This document shows positions 50,601-60,311 of a DNA stretch of 64,000 nucleotides, in pieces. Every line of letters starts with the position of its first letter. Position 1 is the stretch's first letter. The notes beneath the pieces were generated by a model, which searched no databases, was not told the DNA's origin, and saw only the letters and a program-made list of their open reading frames with translations. The position numbers were made by a program, and so were the translations under genes. Source of the stretch: Malania oleifera (lineage: Eukaryota > Streptophyta > Magnoliopsida > Santalales > Ximeniaceae); contig NC_080420.1 in assembly GCF_029873635.1 (NCBI RefSeq), positions 51,103,457 through 51,167,456 of the forward strand, in the 5' to 3' direction.

Positions 50601-53600
50601 GCAGTGGGACCATACAAGGATGCTTTTATGGAGGAAAGACAAATCGTCAATGCAGTTCTTATCGCTAATGAATTGGTCAATAGAAAATTAATCGAAGACA
50701 GATCAAGAAATTTCTAAGCTCCCATGGAAAAAGCTTACCAACATGTTTTTTGGGACTTTCTTATCTGTGTTGGACAAGATCGGTTTTTGGTGGAGGTTTC
50801 TTCACCTATCGTTTCCATTCTTGTCAACCGAAACACCAGTTGTGTTCTTTCATTCACCTAGGGTGCTTAGGGAATTGGACCCTCTCTCCTATTTTCTCTT
50901 CATTTGGCCATGGAGGTTCTCAGTGAAATGCTAATTGTAGCAGTGGGTCATGGCCACGTTACAAGTTTCACTGTGGGGATACAAGTTTTACTATGGGGAA
51001 GGTTTACATGAATTAGAAGGTTATTTCTCTTTTGCTTTTTTGCATACTGCAGTCTCATATTTGATGGTTCTGGGTTGTGAGAAAATTTTAATTTAAGGTG
51101 CATGTTGCTTTGTTTTAAAACAATCTCAGGGTTGGTGGTGTACCTGGGGAAGCTTTTGAGTTAATTTCATCAAAGAAGTTCAATGTGAGAGGCTTAGAAA
51201 TGTTTTGGGGGTGTTGGGTGGGCAGTCTCCAGTGGAGACTCTCCACTTTACTCATTTGAGGTTTCTACCATGGGCTAAATTCAAGGAATAAAAGGAAATA
51301 GGATCCAGCACTGGAAAGATTCGAGAAGTTATTGGGTTGGAAAAGTAGTTGTATCACAAAAAGAGGGAGAATTCTGAATTACTCATTAGAACTACTTTAC
51401 CGAACTTGCCTGTATGTTTCATATCTCTGTTCCCCATTCTAGGCTTGGTGGCTAGGAGAATAGGAGGGATCCATTTAAGAATTTTGTGGGGCAGTAGTGA
51501 GGGAGGTGTTAAGTACCATTTGGAGAGGTGGGAGGTGGTAAAATAATGGAAGGGGGGGTTGGGGATCAAAGATTTGGCCAGCTTTAATAGGCCCTTATTG
51601 GTTAAATGGTTATGGAGATTTATGGTAGAAAGAGAAGAGTTGTGGAGGATGGTGATTGGGACTAAATATAGAAGGGACCATAATGGGTGGATAATTGAGG
51701 GGAGGGGACTGTATGGGATGGGGTTGTGGAAGAACACAAGCGAAGGTTGGGAGTTCTTTACTGGCCATGTTTCTTTCGTTGTTGTGGGAGTCTGTTCTCT
51801 TTTGGCATGTCTGCTAGCTTGGGATTCTTCTCTGCAATTATAGTTTATTGAATTATTCCTGTTGGCCAGAAATTAAGACGATCTTTGTGAGCTCTTATTT
51901 GCATATTTAAGACACAAGGTTATGTGGGATGTTACTATCATTAGGAGGGCACAGGATTGGGAGATCGAGATTTTCTATTGTTTTTATTTTTTTGATGGCT
52001 TATGTGGTTCTTTCGCAAATAGATAGGGGAAGGATGGGTAATAAATGAGTTAGAACTTCGAGGTGAGCTCTTTTTCAGAATTATGGATTTTAGGTCTTTG
52101 TTTTGTTGAAGACAGGTTGTTAGCATGGATGGCCATATAGAAAACTAGAGCTCCCATAAATTTGCTTGGGAGTGGCTAGAAACAAGCTTTTGATTCAAGC
52201 TAATTTGCAGAAAAGGAAAATTGCACTGGTGTATAGATATTATCTGTGCAGAAGTGAAGGTGAGAGGGACATCATATCTCCTCCTTGTTGATGGTAGTTA
52301 GACGAGGACTGTTTTTGGAATTTTTCTTTTACTATGATGGGAATTTGGGAGAGTTATGGGGTTTTGGAGGGGTATCTTGACTAATAGAGGAGTAAAAATA
52401 TTATTGAATTGGTCTAACAACAACAACAAGCCTTAAGTCCCACTAGGTGGGATCGGCTACATGAATCCTTTTCTACCAATTCACTCAATCAAGAGTGTTT
52501 TCCTGAATTTATCATTGAATTGGCCCCTTCTACTACTTTTTGGTTATCGTAGAGGGAAAGAAATTATAGTGCTTTTGAACTTGTCATTGTTTCCCTCAAT
52601 ACTGAAAGGATGGTTTAGAACACTATTATTTATTCACTTTTTTATTTTTAAAGTACAGTAGGCAGCAATATGTGAATTATGAAACTGCCATTGATTTCTA
52701 GGTCTAATATCTTCGTAATTTCTTCTTTGGCCTTTGGGTTGCACACCCGTGGTGCTTCTAATATATCTCCTTAGTTTTGAATAGGGGCTGAAGGGTGTGA
52801 GTGCACTTAAAGTAATTAGAATTATGATCTAAAGGTATTTAGTCTAAAATGTTAAAGCTTGATATACATTGTTGACCCACAACCTAACAGCTTAAGCTTT
52901 TAGGTAAAGTGGTAATCTAACATGGTATCAGAGTTGGTTACCAGGAGGTCTTGGGTTCTAGGCTCGTCGCCCGCATTTATTTTGTGGTATTTAAAAATTT
53001 ATTGTGTATTTATCTCTCCACGTGCTGTCGGGCTGCATGTGCGGGGGAGGTATTAAAGCTTGATATACGTTGTTAGCCCACAACCTAACAACTTAGACTT
53101 TTAGGTAAAGTGGAAATTTAACATAAAAAATATAGACCCATCAATCCGTTGATTCATTCCAATTTTCATTGATTTAATCCGGTATAATATTCGAAAAAGA
53201 TAGGAGAAGTTGTCTTCGGTAACTTTAGTTTTAATTCTTTATTTATTGTTTAATATTTCTATTTAATTTATTCATTTTATAATATTTAATTTAAAATGTT
53301 TTTTTTTTCACAAGAAAAAAAGTTTATCTTTACCCCCGACCCTTAAAGGAAAGATCTTTTGATTCGATAAAAAATTTTCTATTTTGATTGATTTTGATAG
53401 TTAGAATAGATTGGTTGTACTTATCCAATAACCTAATATAAACGACTCGCTATTCATTCGGTCTCTAGGGCATAATCATTATGTAGACATCTTGAAAGTG
53501 AATCGTATTCCATGAATATGATATCTATCTAGTGTGATGTATGGAATATATGACAAAGGTGGAGTGTTGGAGTATTTCTATTGATCAATCATGTCATATA

Positions 53601-56600
53601 GGCCCAAGTCGGACATTCAATTGCTTCGATTCTCTTTCTTTTCTTTTCCAAGTAAAAAAAAAAAAAAAAAAAACTATGATGGCTCTATTGCTTTCTATAT
53701 TTCTTTTCTTTCATATTGGTATTTGATTCAGCTTCAGCAATCCCAAAGTTTCTTTTTGATTCAATCAAATAAAATATGGAAAATATAATCTTTATTTATA
53801 TTTATTTTCGTACTCTTTCATAACATAAAGATTGTTAAGAGCCCTCTGGTGTGAAAACAAAAAAGTTTGTGACGCTGAAATGGACTCCGATCTGTCTTTT
53901 TCTATAACAAGTTCCTGGAATAAACAGTCTTTTGAAGGAATTTTCTTCTGGGATATTTTCGTTTCTCTAATTGGGTTTTGGAGGCAACTTTAATGTTATT
54001 ATATATTCACTTGAGAAGCTTAGAGCTGTTGGATTACTTTTGGTACATGGGGGACAACTTTATTAGGGAGTGTGGCCTCGGAGATAATTGCTCAGTCAAA
54101 TGCTTACTTGGTTTGTCTGATGACCTCATTTGGTTACCACTTCTGTTGATAAGTTTTTGTTTACTTATCAGGGAGGATGCGATTCCTAATGTTTCCCAAT
54201 AAATGTTGCCTAGGGTTGTGCATGTTTGATTATCGTGGAGTCAGGTTAGGTGAATTGGGGCCCCCCTCTGTTTAGGTATGGTTGATTCATCCTGACATTG
54301 TTAAAGTAGTTACGGATGCCTGTAGTGAGTGTAGGTTGAAAGGTTAAAAAGGTTGTTAATTTGTGATAGAAATTGAATTTTTTCAAGGAATAGTTGAATG
54401 TTTGAAATGAGGAAGTGTTTGGGGATGTGAGCTTTAACAAGAATGGGGTTTTACAGGGGATCAGATTAATACTAGTGTTTCTTATGCGTAACAAGGCTGA
54501 ACAAAACCTTGACTCCAGATGCTTGTATTCTTTGTTTCCCAAATTGCTAGACCATCGCACACATTGTGATGCATTTTTCTTTCTTTAGGTATATGGGAAT
54601 AGATCGTTTGATTTTCTTGATGAAAGTAGAGCGTGCCGTTATTTGGAGGAGCACTTTCTTCATAAGTTTGTTGCTTTTGGGACGTAGGGGAAGATGCTTC
54701 TTTGGAAGCATGCTATCTTGCCAATTATTTGGCATATTTGTTTGAAGTGGAATGCTAGGGTGTTTAAAGGGGAGAAGAATTCCACTGATTTTATTCTGGA
54801 GTAGAATTATTTTTCTCGCTTCTCTTTGGTGTTCTTTTGGCAGGTTTTGGGGACTTCCTGGTGGATAAAAAAAAGGTTGGAGGGCTTTGCTTAATTAATA
54901 TATTCTGTTTACTTCAATTTTTTCCTGTTTTTGGAAGACATTTTGTCCTCTTTGTAATAGTTTATTTCCTTATTAATAAAGTTATTTGTTCATTCTGAGA
55001 AATTTTCTCTGTTTTTTAAACATGTTATAAGTAACTTTTCTGTCTACATGATTAGCCTACCTGCTTGTAAACAGGTTTTGCTGCAATCAGCTACTTTAGA
55101 AACTTCACAATCAGGTCAAGTAGCAGTAGACGTTCTGGAACTCAATCGCTTGAGACGTTCTCTGTTGATTGGTTCTCATGTTTGGGATAATCGGCTTTGT
55201 TTATTGGACTCTCTACTTAAAACAAGGAGTTCTATATTCAACGTTACGCAGGGGAATGTATCTGATGCTGAGCTGCAGGAGTCTAAGCGTGATTTGTATT
55301 TAAATGATGGCAAGCATGACTGTTCTCCTGGAGAAAGCCTATCTGAGTCTTTGAATTTGAAATTACAGGAGTCTCCCCAGAATGATCTACAGTTGCTGGA
55401 GGACCCAGACTTACCGCTGCTTGAGCCTTTCGCTCCTCAAGACTCCATGTCAGCCGCAAGTTGTCATAAGAAACAGGAGGAGATGCACTCTGATGGGGAT
55501 GCTTCTGTCAACAAAACATTCTTTGAAAGTGTCCCTTGTCCTGAACCCAATCTCTCTGATAAAATAGATTCTGCTTGGACAGGGACAGATCAACTTCCAG
55601 TAAAAGTTCAGAGTCCTTGTATGGTACAGGCAGATGGACCCCAAACTGGTCCTGGCACAAAAATAAATCAGATTGACACTTCACCTTTCAAAAGGCTAAT
55701 TTCACCTGTAAGAGTGTATTCATTTGATTCTGCTGTAAGAGTCCAAGAAAGAATTCGGAAAGGATTGCTCCCTTCTATGCATTTGTCTACAGTAAGATCT
55801 TTCCATGCTTCTGGGGACTACAAGAGTATGGTTAGAGATCCAGTTTCAAACATTTTAAGAACCAATTCTCCAACACTACCTAGAGAGGACCAGAAGTTGA
55901 GTTTTATACATAATTCAGCACCCTTGCATATCTCTTGTGCATCTCATATAGCTGAAGGGGTCCGGTTGTTGCTTCCACCAGTGGGCCACGATAATTTAGT
56001 TATTGCTGTTTATGACGACGAACCCACTAGTATTATATCATATGCACTCAGTTCAAAGAACTATGAAGACTGGGTTGCCAATAAGTCAAATGAGCATGAA
56101 AGAAACTGGAGTGCTCATGACGGAAGCAGAGAAGATTCTGCATCATACAGTTTTACAGCCTGGCAGTCGTTTGGCTCTCTGGATTTGGATTATATGCACT
56201 GTGGAAGTTATGGGTCTGAAGATGCTTCATCATCGATTGGTAACTTATCTATTTATCCCAAGAAATCTCCACACCTTAGAATATCATTTGGGGATAATTA
56301 TTCAATTACGGGGGGGAGGATGAAGTTTTCTGTCACCTGTTATTTTGCAAAGCAGTTTGATGCTCTTCGAAAGAAATGCTGTCCAAGTGAAGTAGATTTT
56401 GTGCGTTCTTTGAGCCGCTGCAAGACATGGAGGGCAGAAGGCGGGAAAAGCAAAGTTTATTTTGCCCGGTCATTGGATGAGAGATTCATTATAAAACAAG
56501 TCACCAAGACTGAGTTGGATTCTTTTGAGGAATTTGCACCTGAATATTTCAAGTATTTGACCGATTCTCTTGACTCAGGAAGTCCAACTTGTCTTGCTAA

Positions 56601-58066
56601 AATTCTTGGTATTTATCAGGTTTGGCTTTACCTTGAGTTGCTATCCTTCACATTGTTCTTGCTATTTATTTATTTACGATATTGGGTTGAGGACTGTGGT
56701 GGGTGGGCATGTGTTTAGAAGTTTCTCATTCCTCTTGTGATTTCAGCTTGTTGATGTAATTGCAGGTTACTGTCAAATATCTGAAAGGTGGCAAAGAAAC
56801 AAAAATGGATTTGATGGTGATGGAGAACCTTTTTTTCAAGAGATGTATCTCTAGGGTTTATGATCTCAAGGGCTCTGCACGATCACGTTACAATCCTGAT
56901 ACAACTGGGAAAAACAAAGTGCTTTTAGATATGAATTTGTTAGAGACACTGCGTACAAAACCCATATTTCTTGGAAGCAAGGCAAAGAGAAGACTAGAGA
57001 GAGCTGTGTGGAATGATACATCCTTTCTAGCTGTAAGTTTTTATTATTATTTGTTAGAGTGCATCATTGCTGCGAATTTTAGTTAGTTTAACATTATTTC
57101 ACTCACTGAAATCATGACAGATGATGAATATTTGGTGTGCTACTAGGGATTTGGTGAGATTTATTGCAGCTTCCATGTGTTTTCTGAAACTAATATTGAC
57201 CTCATTTCTCCTGTCATTATGTATGAGTTAGATTTTCCCCTAGGTTTGTACAGCGCATACTTCTTTAACGCAAGTTAATTTTGCTCCTAAAAGCCGAGAT
57301 TTATAATAATTGCTCTATTTTTTCTGAACTTTTGTTTTGGTGCTTCTAATAATTAATAGTTTGTTTTGAAAATACTTCTATAATTTTATCTGTTGCTTTT
57401 GTATTGAAAATTGATTTTTGATTCTTTTCAACACTAAATTAATAGGCAATACCTTACTAGCTCTGTTAGTTGTGGATAAATGGCTGAAAAGATGTGATTC
57501 CCTTGATGACTTCAACAATCTGTATGATCTCAGGTTACTATATTTTCTGACATGCAGAAGGATTTTTGAAATATAGATAACCTGTACAATGATGAAGTTT
57601 GCTCCAGAAATAGAAGTCGCACACAATGAGAAATTTTTTTTTTTTGATTGCTTCATTAGAGATTTGTATCGGCCAGTTTTGAAGCATTTTTGAAAATCAC
57701 AGAATGATTTTTTTTCAGTTTTCTCGCACTTGTTTATTGTATGACATTGTAGGGTCACAGAAATTTGTTCCTCTGCTTAATGATTATTATTTGTCTGTCA
57801 TGTTTGTTCAGTCTGTTGATGTCATGGACTATTCGTTGTTGGTTGGTGTTGACGAGGAGCGCAAGGAGCTGGTTTTGGGTATCATTGATTTTATGAGACA
57901 GTACACATGGGACAAGCATCTGGAGACATGGGTGAAGGCATCTGGTATACTGGGCGGCCCTAAGAATGCTTCCCCAACCATTATTTCTCCTGACCAGTAC
58001 AAGAGAAGGTTTCGAAAAGCCATGACCACCTATTTTCTTACAGTACCTGATCAATGGCCTTCATGA
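38117..58066 (+). CDS. FAB1C-like: FAB1C/D-type 1-phosphatidylinositol-3-phosphate 5-kinase, 11 coding exons
   Basis: Converts PI3P to PI(3,5)P2 on endosome and vacuole membranes; this role is known for the family. The exons I join are 38117-38676, 39279-40064, 40177-40330, 40420-40764, 45058-45819, 45909-46240, 46331-46457, 46581-46739, 55075-56619, 56766-57032 and 57812-58066. All have GT-AG borders and compatible phases, and total 5292 nt (1763 residues), close to the 1600-1800 usual for plant FAB1. In order the protein shows a degenerate FYVE-like finger (about 43-101), an acidic linker, the CCT/TCP-1-like region (about 440-650), a variable linker, the cysteine-rich CCR (about 870-1020) and the PIP kinase domain (about 1485-1755). 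Kinase residues visible are GGKS near 1531, the ATP lysine in IIKQV near 1549, DLKGS at 1623, MDYSL at 1684 and IID ending at 1705. The start is the ATG opening MGIPDSSLL, the N-terminus typical of FAB1C/D. No frameshift or premature stop was found. Subtype C versus D is not settled. Confidence 0.95.
38770..39020. repeat. AT-rich dispersed repeat in FAB1 intron 1
   Basis: Shares with 50100-50220 an ordered series of words (ggaaaataa, aagatggca, a tagaaat stretch, then a terminal block before ggcc). It is likely a relative of the MITE-like element in intron 8. Ends not fixed. Confidence 0.35.
39279..40064 (+). CDS. FAB1 exon 2: acidic linker and start of CCT region
   Basis: The acceptor is tgtag at 39278 and the donor gtatta follows 40064. 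It encodes a Ser-rich then strongly acidic stretch (runs of Asp/Glu around FAYDDEDDDIGES), a proline run before it (WFPPPPDDE), then the conserved block WQAANFVKPDT and GSMDPGDYVKVKCVASG. The split codon with exon 3 gives Ser. Confidence 0.93.
40177..40330 (+). CDS. FAB1 exon 3: CCT-like domain
   Basis: A 154-nt exon after atgcag. It encodes the conserved KHKRMISQYKNPRLILLGG and EYQR blocks typical of the chaperonin-like (TCP-1/Cpn60) region of FAB1/PIKfyve, about residues 449-500. In PIKfyve this region mediates assembly with the scaffold VAC14; that role is inferred here. Confidence 0.93.
40420..40764 (+). CDS. FAB1 exon 4: CCT-like domain continued
   Basis: Exactly 115 codons, phase 0 at both ends, after a T-rich tract and aataaacag. 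It contains PNVLLVEKSVSSYAQ, LVLNVKRPLLERIARCTGA and EGCPRRLGCT, highly conserved FAB1 blocks. It is followed by the 4.3-kb intron 4. Confidence 0.93.
42137..44007 (+). mobile_element. TRIM retrotransposon in FAB1 intron 4, interrupted by a hAT-like element
   Basis: A miniature LTR element. The 5' LTR is 42137-42209 (73 bp), followed by a tRNA-iMet-type primer site tggtactagag at 42210, a short internal part, a purine tract before 42368, and the 3' LTR from 42368. The 3' LTR is cut near its end by the insertion 42436-43999 and finishes at 44007 with CA. The 5-bp TSD taatt is exact (42132-42136 and 44008-44012). No protein is encoded, so it depended on another element for mobility. Confidence 0.85.
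42436..43999. mobile_element. hAT-like non-autonomous DNA transposon inside the TRIM
   Basis: The ends are imperfect inverted repeats: CATGGTATTAAATAACGG on the left, and a right end reading CATGGTTCGAAATCGCGG on the other strand. An 8-bp TSD flanks it (atctagcc 42428-42435, atctagca 44000-44007, one mismatch), which suggests hAT. Subterminal CGTTACG/CCGTTACG motifs cluster within about 130 bp of each end. The AT-rich middle (43000-43750) and an 84-codon frame at 42700-42954 show no transposase. The CATGG terminus is not the usual hAT YAGNG, so the superfamily is inferred from the TSD length. Confidence 0.75.
45058..45819 (+). CDS. FAB1 exon 5: end of CCT region and variable linker
   Basis: 254 codons in phase 0, acceptor attgtag. 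It begins VLLKGACHEELKKVKHV, ends the CCT-like region at HHLSLETSFLADEGA, then runs through a poorly conserved linker to SAADSHQSILVSFSS and SRLLRIKFYGSFDKPLGRYL. The donor is gtaact after 45819. Confidence 0.93.
45909..46240 (+). CDS. FAB1 exon 6: cysteine-rich CCR region
   Basis: 332 nt after gatattgtag. It encodes CRVC, WMWHRCLKC and the conserved VPPATRRVVMSDAAWGLSFG, HATANRIANCGHSLQRDCLR. This is the conserved Cys-rich region of FAB1/PIKfyve proteins. The glycine codon is split with exon 7. Confidence 0.93.
46331..46457 (+). CDS. FAB1 exon 7: end of CCR region
   Basis: 127 nt between acceptor gggatag and donor gtgaga. It encodes GGMVAFFRYSPIDILSVHLP and IRKEAAE. Reading past the donor hits a stop in the intron. 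Confidence 0.92.
46581..46739 (+). CDS. FAB1 exon 8: linker helix
   Basis: 53 codons in phase 0, acceptor ctatcag and donor gtaagt. It encodes an alpha-helical, Glu/Lys-rich linker (EISDALYNFEQKA, LLKKERNDYN) before the ELNRLRR block of exon 9. It is too short and lacks an internal Met, so it is easily missed. It precedes the 8.3-kb intron 8. Confidence 0.9.
49729..50347. mobile_element. Putative MITE inside the LINE
   Basis: The left end GAGCATGTTTAGTTATGGAA and the right end, read on the other strand as GGGCCCATCTAGCTATGAAA, form an imperfect inverted repeat. The AT-rich middle has no coding. A 33-bp tandem duplication (49681-49746) overlaps the left border. No clear TSD was seen. A similar AT-rich segment with an aagatggca core occurs in FAB1 intron 1 (38770-39020). 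Confidence 0.4.
51349..51840 (+). pseudogene. LINE ORF2 C-terminal RT fragment
   Basis: Two adjacent frames, 51349-51546 and 51559-51843, encode the thumb-like and post-RT part of plant L1 ORF2 (SNLPIYF-like block, LWGSSEGGVKYHLERWEVVK, then GIKDLASFNRPLLVKWLWRFMVERE). A stop or frameshift near 51546 splits them. Degraded and non-functional. Confidence 0.75.
52413..52513 (-). mobile_element. Au-like SINE fragment
   Basis: About 101 bp flanked by an exact 10-bp TSD attgaattgg (52403-52412 and 52514-52523). Read on the minus strand it ends in gtgggacttaaggcttg followed by a TTG repeat, which resembles the conserved 3' end of plant Au SINEs. The 5' tRNA-like promoter part is missing, as in a 5'-truncated insertion. 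Confidence 0.65.
52850..53123 (+). mobile_element. Complete TRIM retrotransposon in FAB1 intron 8
   Basis: 274 bp. The 5' LTR is 52850-52922 (73 bp, TGTTAAAG...TAACA), followed by a tRNA-iMet-type primer site tggtatcagag at 52923. The internal part ends in a purine tract (gcgggggagg), and the 3' LTR is 53051-53123 (73 bp). The TSD taaaa is exact (52845-52849 and 53124-53128). It is the same family as the TRIM in intron 4 and codes for nothing. Confidence 0.9.
53130..53940. other. AT-rich segment of unknown origin between LINE parts
   Basis: Between the TRIM and the resumption of LINE-like sequence. It contains an A20 run (about 53654-53674) and stretches whose composition resembles chloroplast intergenic DNA. 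I could not assign it to a plastid locus. No coding. Confidence 0.3.
55075..56619 (+). CDS. FAB1 exon 9: linker and N-lobe of the kinase
   Basis: 515 codons in phase 0, acceptor aaacag. An open frame continues upstream to 55048, but the acceptor and homology to FAB1 place the start at VLLQSA. The exon has DVLELNRLRRSLLIG, a variable Ser/Pro-rich part, SFHASGDYKSMVRDPVSN, then the kinase N-lobe from KFSVTCYFAKQF with CCPSEVDFVRSLSRC, the GGKS loop and the IIKQV lysine. Confidence 0.94.
56766..57032 (+). CDS. FAB1 exon 10: kinase catalytic core
   Basis: 89 codons in phase 0, acceptor attgcag and donor gtaagt. It encodes KGGKETKMDLMVMENLF, the PIP-kinase signature YDLKGSARSRYNP and LLDMNLLETLRT, then the helix AKRRLERAVWNDTSFLA. 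Confidence 0.95.
57812..58066 (+). CDS. FAB1 exon 11: kinase C-lobe and stop
   Basis: 85 codons including the TGA at 58064. It encodes SVDVMDYSLLVG, GIIDFMRQYTWDKHLE, the activation-loop segment GGPKNASPTIISP, and ends KAMTTYFLTVPDQWPS, the typical plant FAB1 C-terminus. The acceptor is tgttcag at 57811. Confidence 0.95.
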   Translation, partial: SVDVMDYSLLVGVDEERKELVLGIIDFMRQYTWDKHLETWVKASGILGGPKNASPTIISPDQYKRRFRKAMTTYFLTVPDQWPS

Positions 58067-60311
58067 ATTGCATTTTTGCATTCTTTTTAGTCACTATGCA
58101 TTGGTTAGTTAATAAGGGAATGGGAAATCTCATTACTGATAAAGCAGAGGGGGGAAGATCCTTCCTGCTAATTGGTTTGGTTTCTTTTTGTTTCGTTCTT
58201 GGGTATACGGGCAGAAGTGATCCCAAATGTGAGGCTAATGCACAGATGAGCAGAATATACTAGGACAAGAACAAAAATTTTCTTTATTTTTTCGAAATTT
58301 TTTGTAAATCACATGTACAAAAGTTACCTCGAGGAAAAAAGGATACTTGACTTGATATGTTCGGCAACTTTTCCCTGAACAAGGATGAGTGCTGCAATGG
58401 TGGCCTGAGAATTTATATGCATGAAAGTCACCAAGAAGTCCAGTCTTAAGTATTCGAACTGAACTGCCTTATTGTGATTGTACGGTTAATCTTGTTCGTA
58501 TTCTTGCTCCCCTGAGCATTTTTTGACTGGTAATATACTGATGTTTTAAAACCTGGATTGGCCTACTCGATTCCACTGGGTATGCGCTCTGGTCTGGGTT
58601 GTAGCAGGAACCTAAAAACTATGTTATGCTCTATGAACCTAGGTTCGCCGAATCAAATGAAAGTTCGTCATTTTACATTTTTGCTTTCCTTTTTATCTTT
58701 ATATTTAGATTAATAGGTTTCACTATCTTAAAAAACCAAGATCATTGTTCAAATTCTTGGATTTATCATCAAAATTGCATGTGCTAATATTTTAAAAATT
58801 TACTTGTGATTCTATTCAGTTTCGGAATGCCTGAAAGATTCATTCTCATTTTTGGGGAGGGGAAATGATATTTAAAAATGAATCTTTTGATTGGAAAATT
58901 CAATTTGAGGGGAAATTAGAAAGATCTACTTTTCATTGTGGAAATTTTTAAAAATTTTACCCCGAAAATAAATTTTGTGAGTGGAAAACTCAGTTTCTGG
59001 GAAAATTGGAAAGTTTTACTTCGCTGGTTTGAGAAAGAGGATTCTTTTAGCTGTTAAAAGTTTAGAACTTTTATTTGAGTGGCAGATGGACTTTTAATAA
59101 ACCGAAAATAAGGAAAAAGAGGACAGAAAATGTCTGTATGTTAATTTTATTATTATGAAACAAGGGTTTTATTTGAGAAGTAATTGCAATAGTGATGAAG
59201 GTTCTTGCTGTCTGACTTTCCATATTCCCTAATAAGAAAGCTGTGTTGGTGAAAGTTTAAATGACTACTTGGGGTGATTTTAAGATAATATTTTGAAGAT
59301 TGCCTCATTATAACTTTGGGAACATTAAAATTATCTCTCAAATTCAAAGGATACTCAGAAAGAAAATATTTGTGTTATTAAAGTTAATACTAGTTTAGTT
59401 TATTTTAATTGAGGGTGCATGGATTTCACACTGTTTCAATTGTAGTCTTTTTGCCAGGGCAAAAATTATTCTAACCTTAACAGTTCCACCACAACTTGGG
59501 TGGATGAAGCCCACCTACCACAACCAATTCAAGGATGTTTTTATGGAGAATTGAATTCAATAATGACTCTTTTTGAAAGTATGAATTTAAATATATCAGT
59601 TTTTTTTTTTTTTAAATCTAAATTTCAGAGCCCAAAATTGAAGTCTCTTGTTTGCCCTAGCACTAGACCACACAACACCAGAGCTGAGAGGGCGGGAGAA
59701 GGTATACTGTTCTCTTTGAAGTTGGTGAAGGGTAGGTTTTGAGTTGGTAATGCAGCTACTGCGCCGTTCGGTCTCAAATTAAGTCCATGGGGCTCCGTTG
59801 AAGTTGTTGAATTGTAAGCCAACCACTGCAGTGTGTGTGAACGTATCAATAGACCAATGATGCTGTGCGCACATTAGGGGAGAGAGTACAATATAATTGT
59901 TGAAGCCAACAACCTAATTAGAAAATAGTAAGGTCATACCATAGGTTGCTTCATTCTTAAACTCAAAGACTTCATTAGTGTTTTATGGATTGGTAAGTTA
60001 TAACATTCAAATTAATTAAATATATAAATATAATAAATTTTAGTGACAACTTTGCAATTGTAGAAAATATATTAGAAAATAGCCATATGTTATTTAGTTA
60101 CGGATGATACATAATTCAACTTTGGAATGAAGAAGAAGAACCATCTATTCATTTAAATAATATTAAATAAATTAAAAATATTCATAAAGTAAAAGAAGAG
60201 GATAGTTAGCTCTTCACAACACATATGACTTCACAACAGACTATAGTCAATGGACTCGATAGTGCAAGATAGACATCATTAAACTTTTATTCTACTATTT
60301 ATGTATATATA
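58067..60311 (+). other. FAB1 3' UTR and downstream intergenic region
   Basis: The 3' UTR probably covers the first 200-400 bases; no canonical AATAAA was pinned down. The rest is AT-rich, with short frames that lack recognisable homology. A moderately GC-rich patch at 59630-59850 could be a degraded gene or repeat piece but was not identified. Confidence 0.5.

Larger units (their letters stand above)
46980..54985 (+). mobile_element. L1-type LINE remnant, sense to FAB1, heavily decayed
   Basis: Fragments of ORF2 occur in the expected order on the + strand. The reverse transcriptase start (FxPISLVECV near 50515) is followed by a block resembling VVGEAVGPYKDAFMEERQI (50590-50650). A later RT motif resembles the DPLSxFLF and MEVLSEML block (50870-50935). 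C-terminal pieces follow at 51350-51840 (LVARRIGGIHLRILWGSSEG; IKDLASFNRPLLVKWLWRF) and near 54690-54880 (WKHAILPIIWHICLKWNARVF). The region 46980-49680 is probably ORF1 and the front of ORF2, but is too damaged to read with certainty. Stops and frameshifts are numerous. The 5' end is not fixed. The 3' end is near 54985, after a tail with AATAAA. Confidence 0.8.
46740..55074 (+). other. FAB1 intron 8 (8335 bp), LINE-bearing
   Basis: Donor gtaagt after 46739 and acceptor aaacag before 55075. About 8 kb is an L1 LINE remnant plus later insertions. A (CT)n microsatellite lies at 46797-46872. Splicing across it is required for a functional FAB1 product. Confidence 0.88.

Noticed and set aside
52861-53000. 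SINE with tRNA-like A and B boxes
   Set aside because: The flanking 73-bp direct repeats, primer site, purine tract and 5-bp TSD fit a TRIM better.
55048-55074. ATG at 55048 as an independent gene start for the 556-codon frame
   Set aside because: The frame is FAB1 exon 9; the nine extra codons are intron sequence before the acceptor at 55074.
59500-59850. Frames of about 75-80 codons downstream of FAB1
   Set aside because: Overlap on opposite strands, no recognised similarity, contain a poly-Phe run from a T tract.
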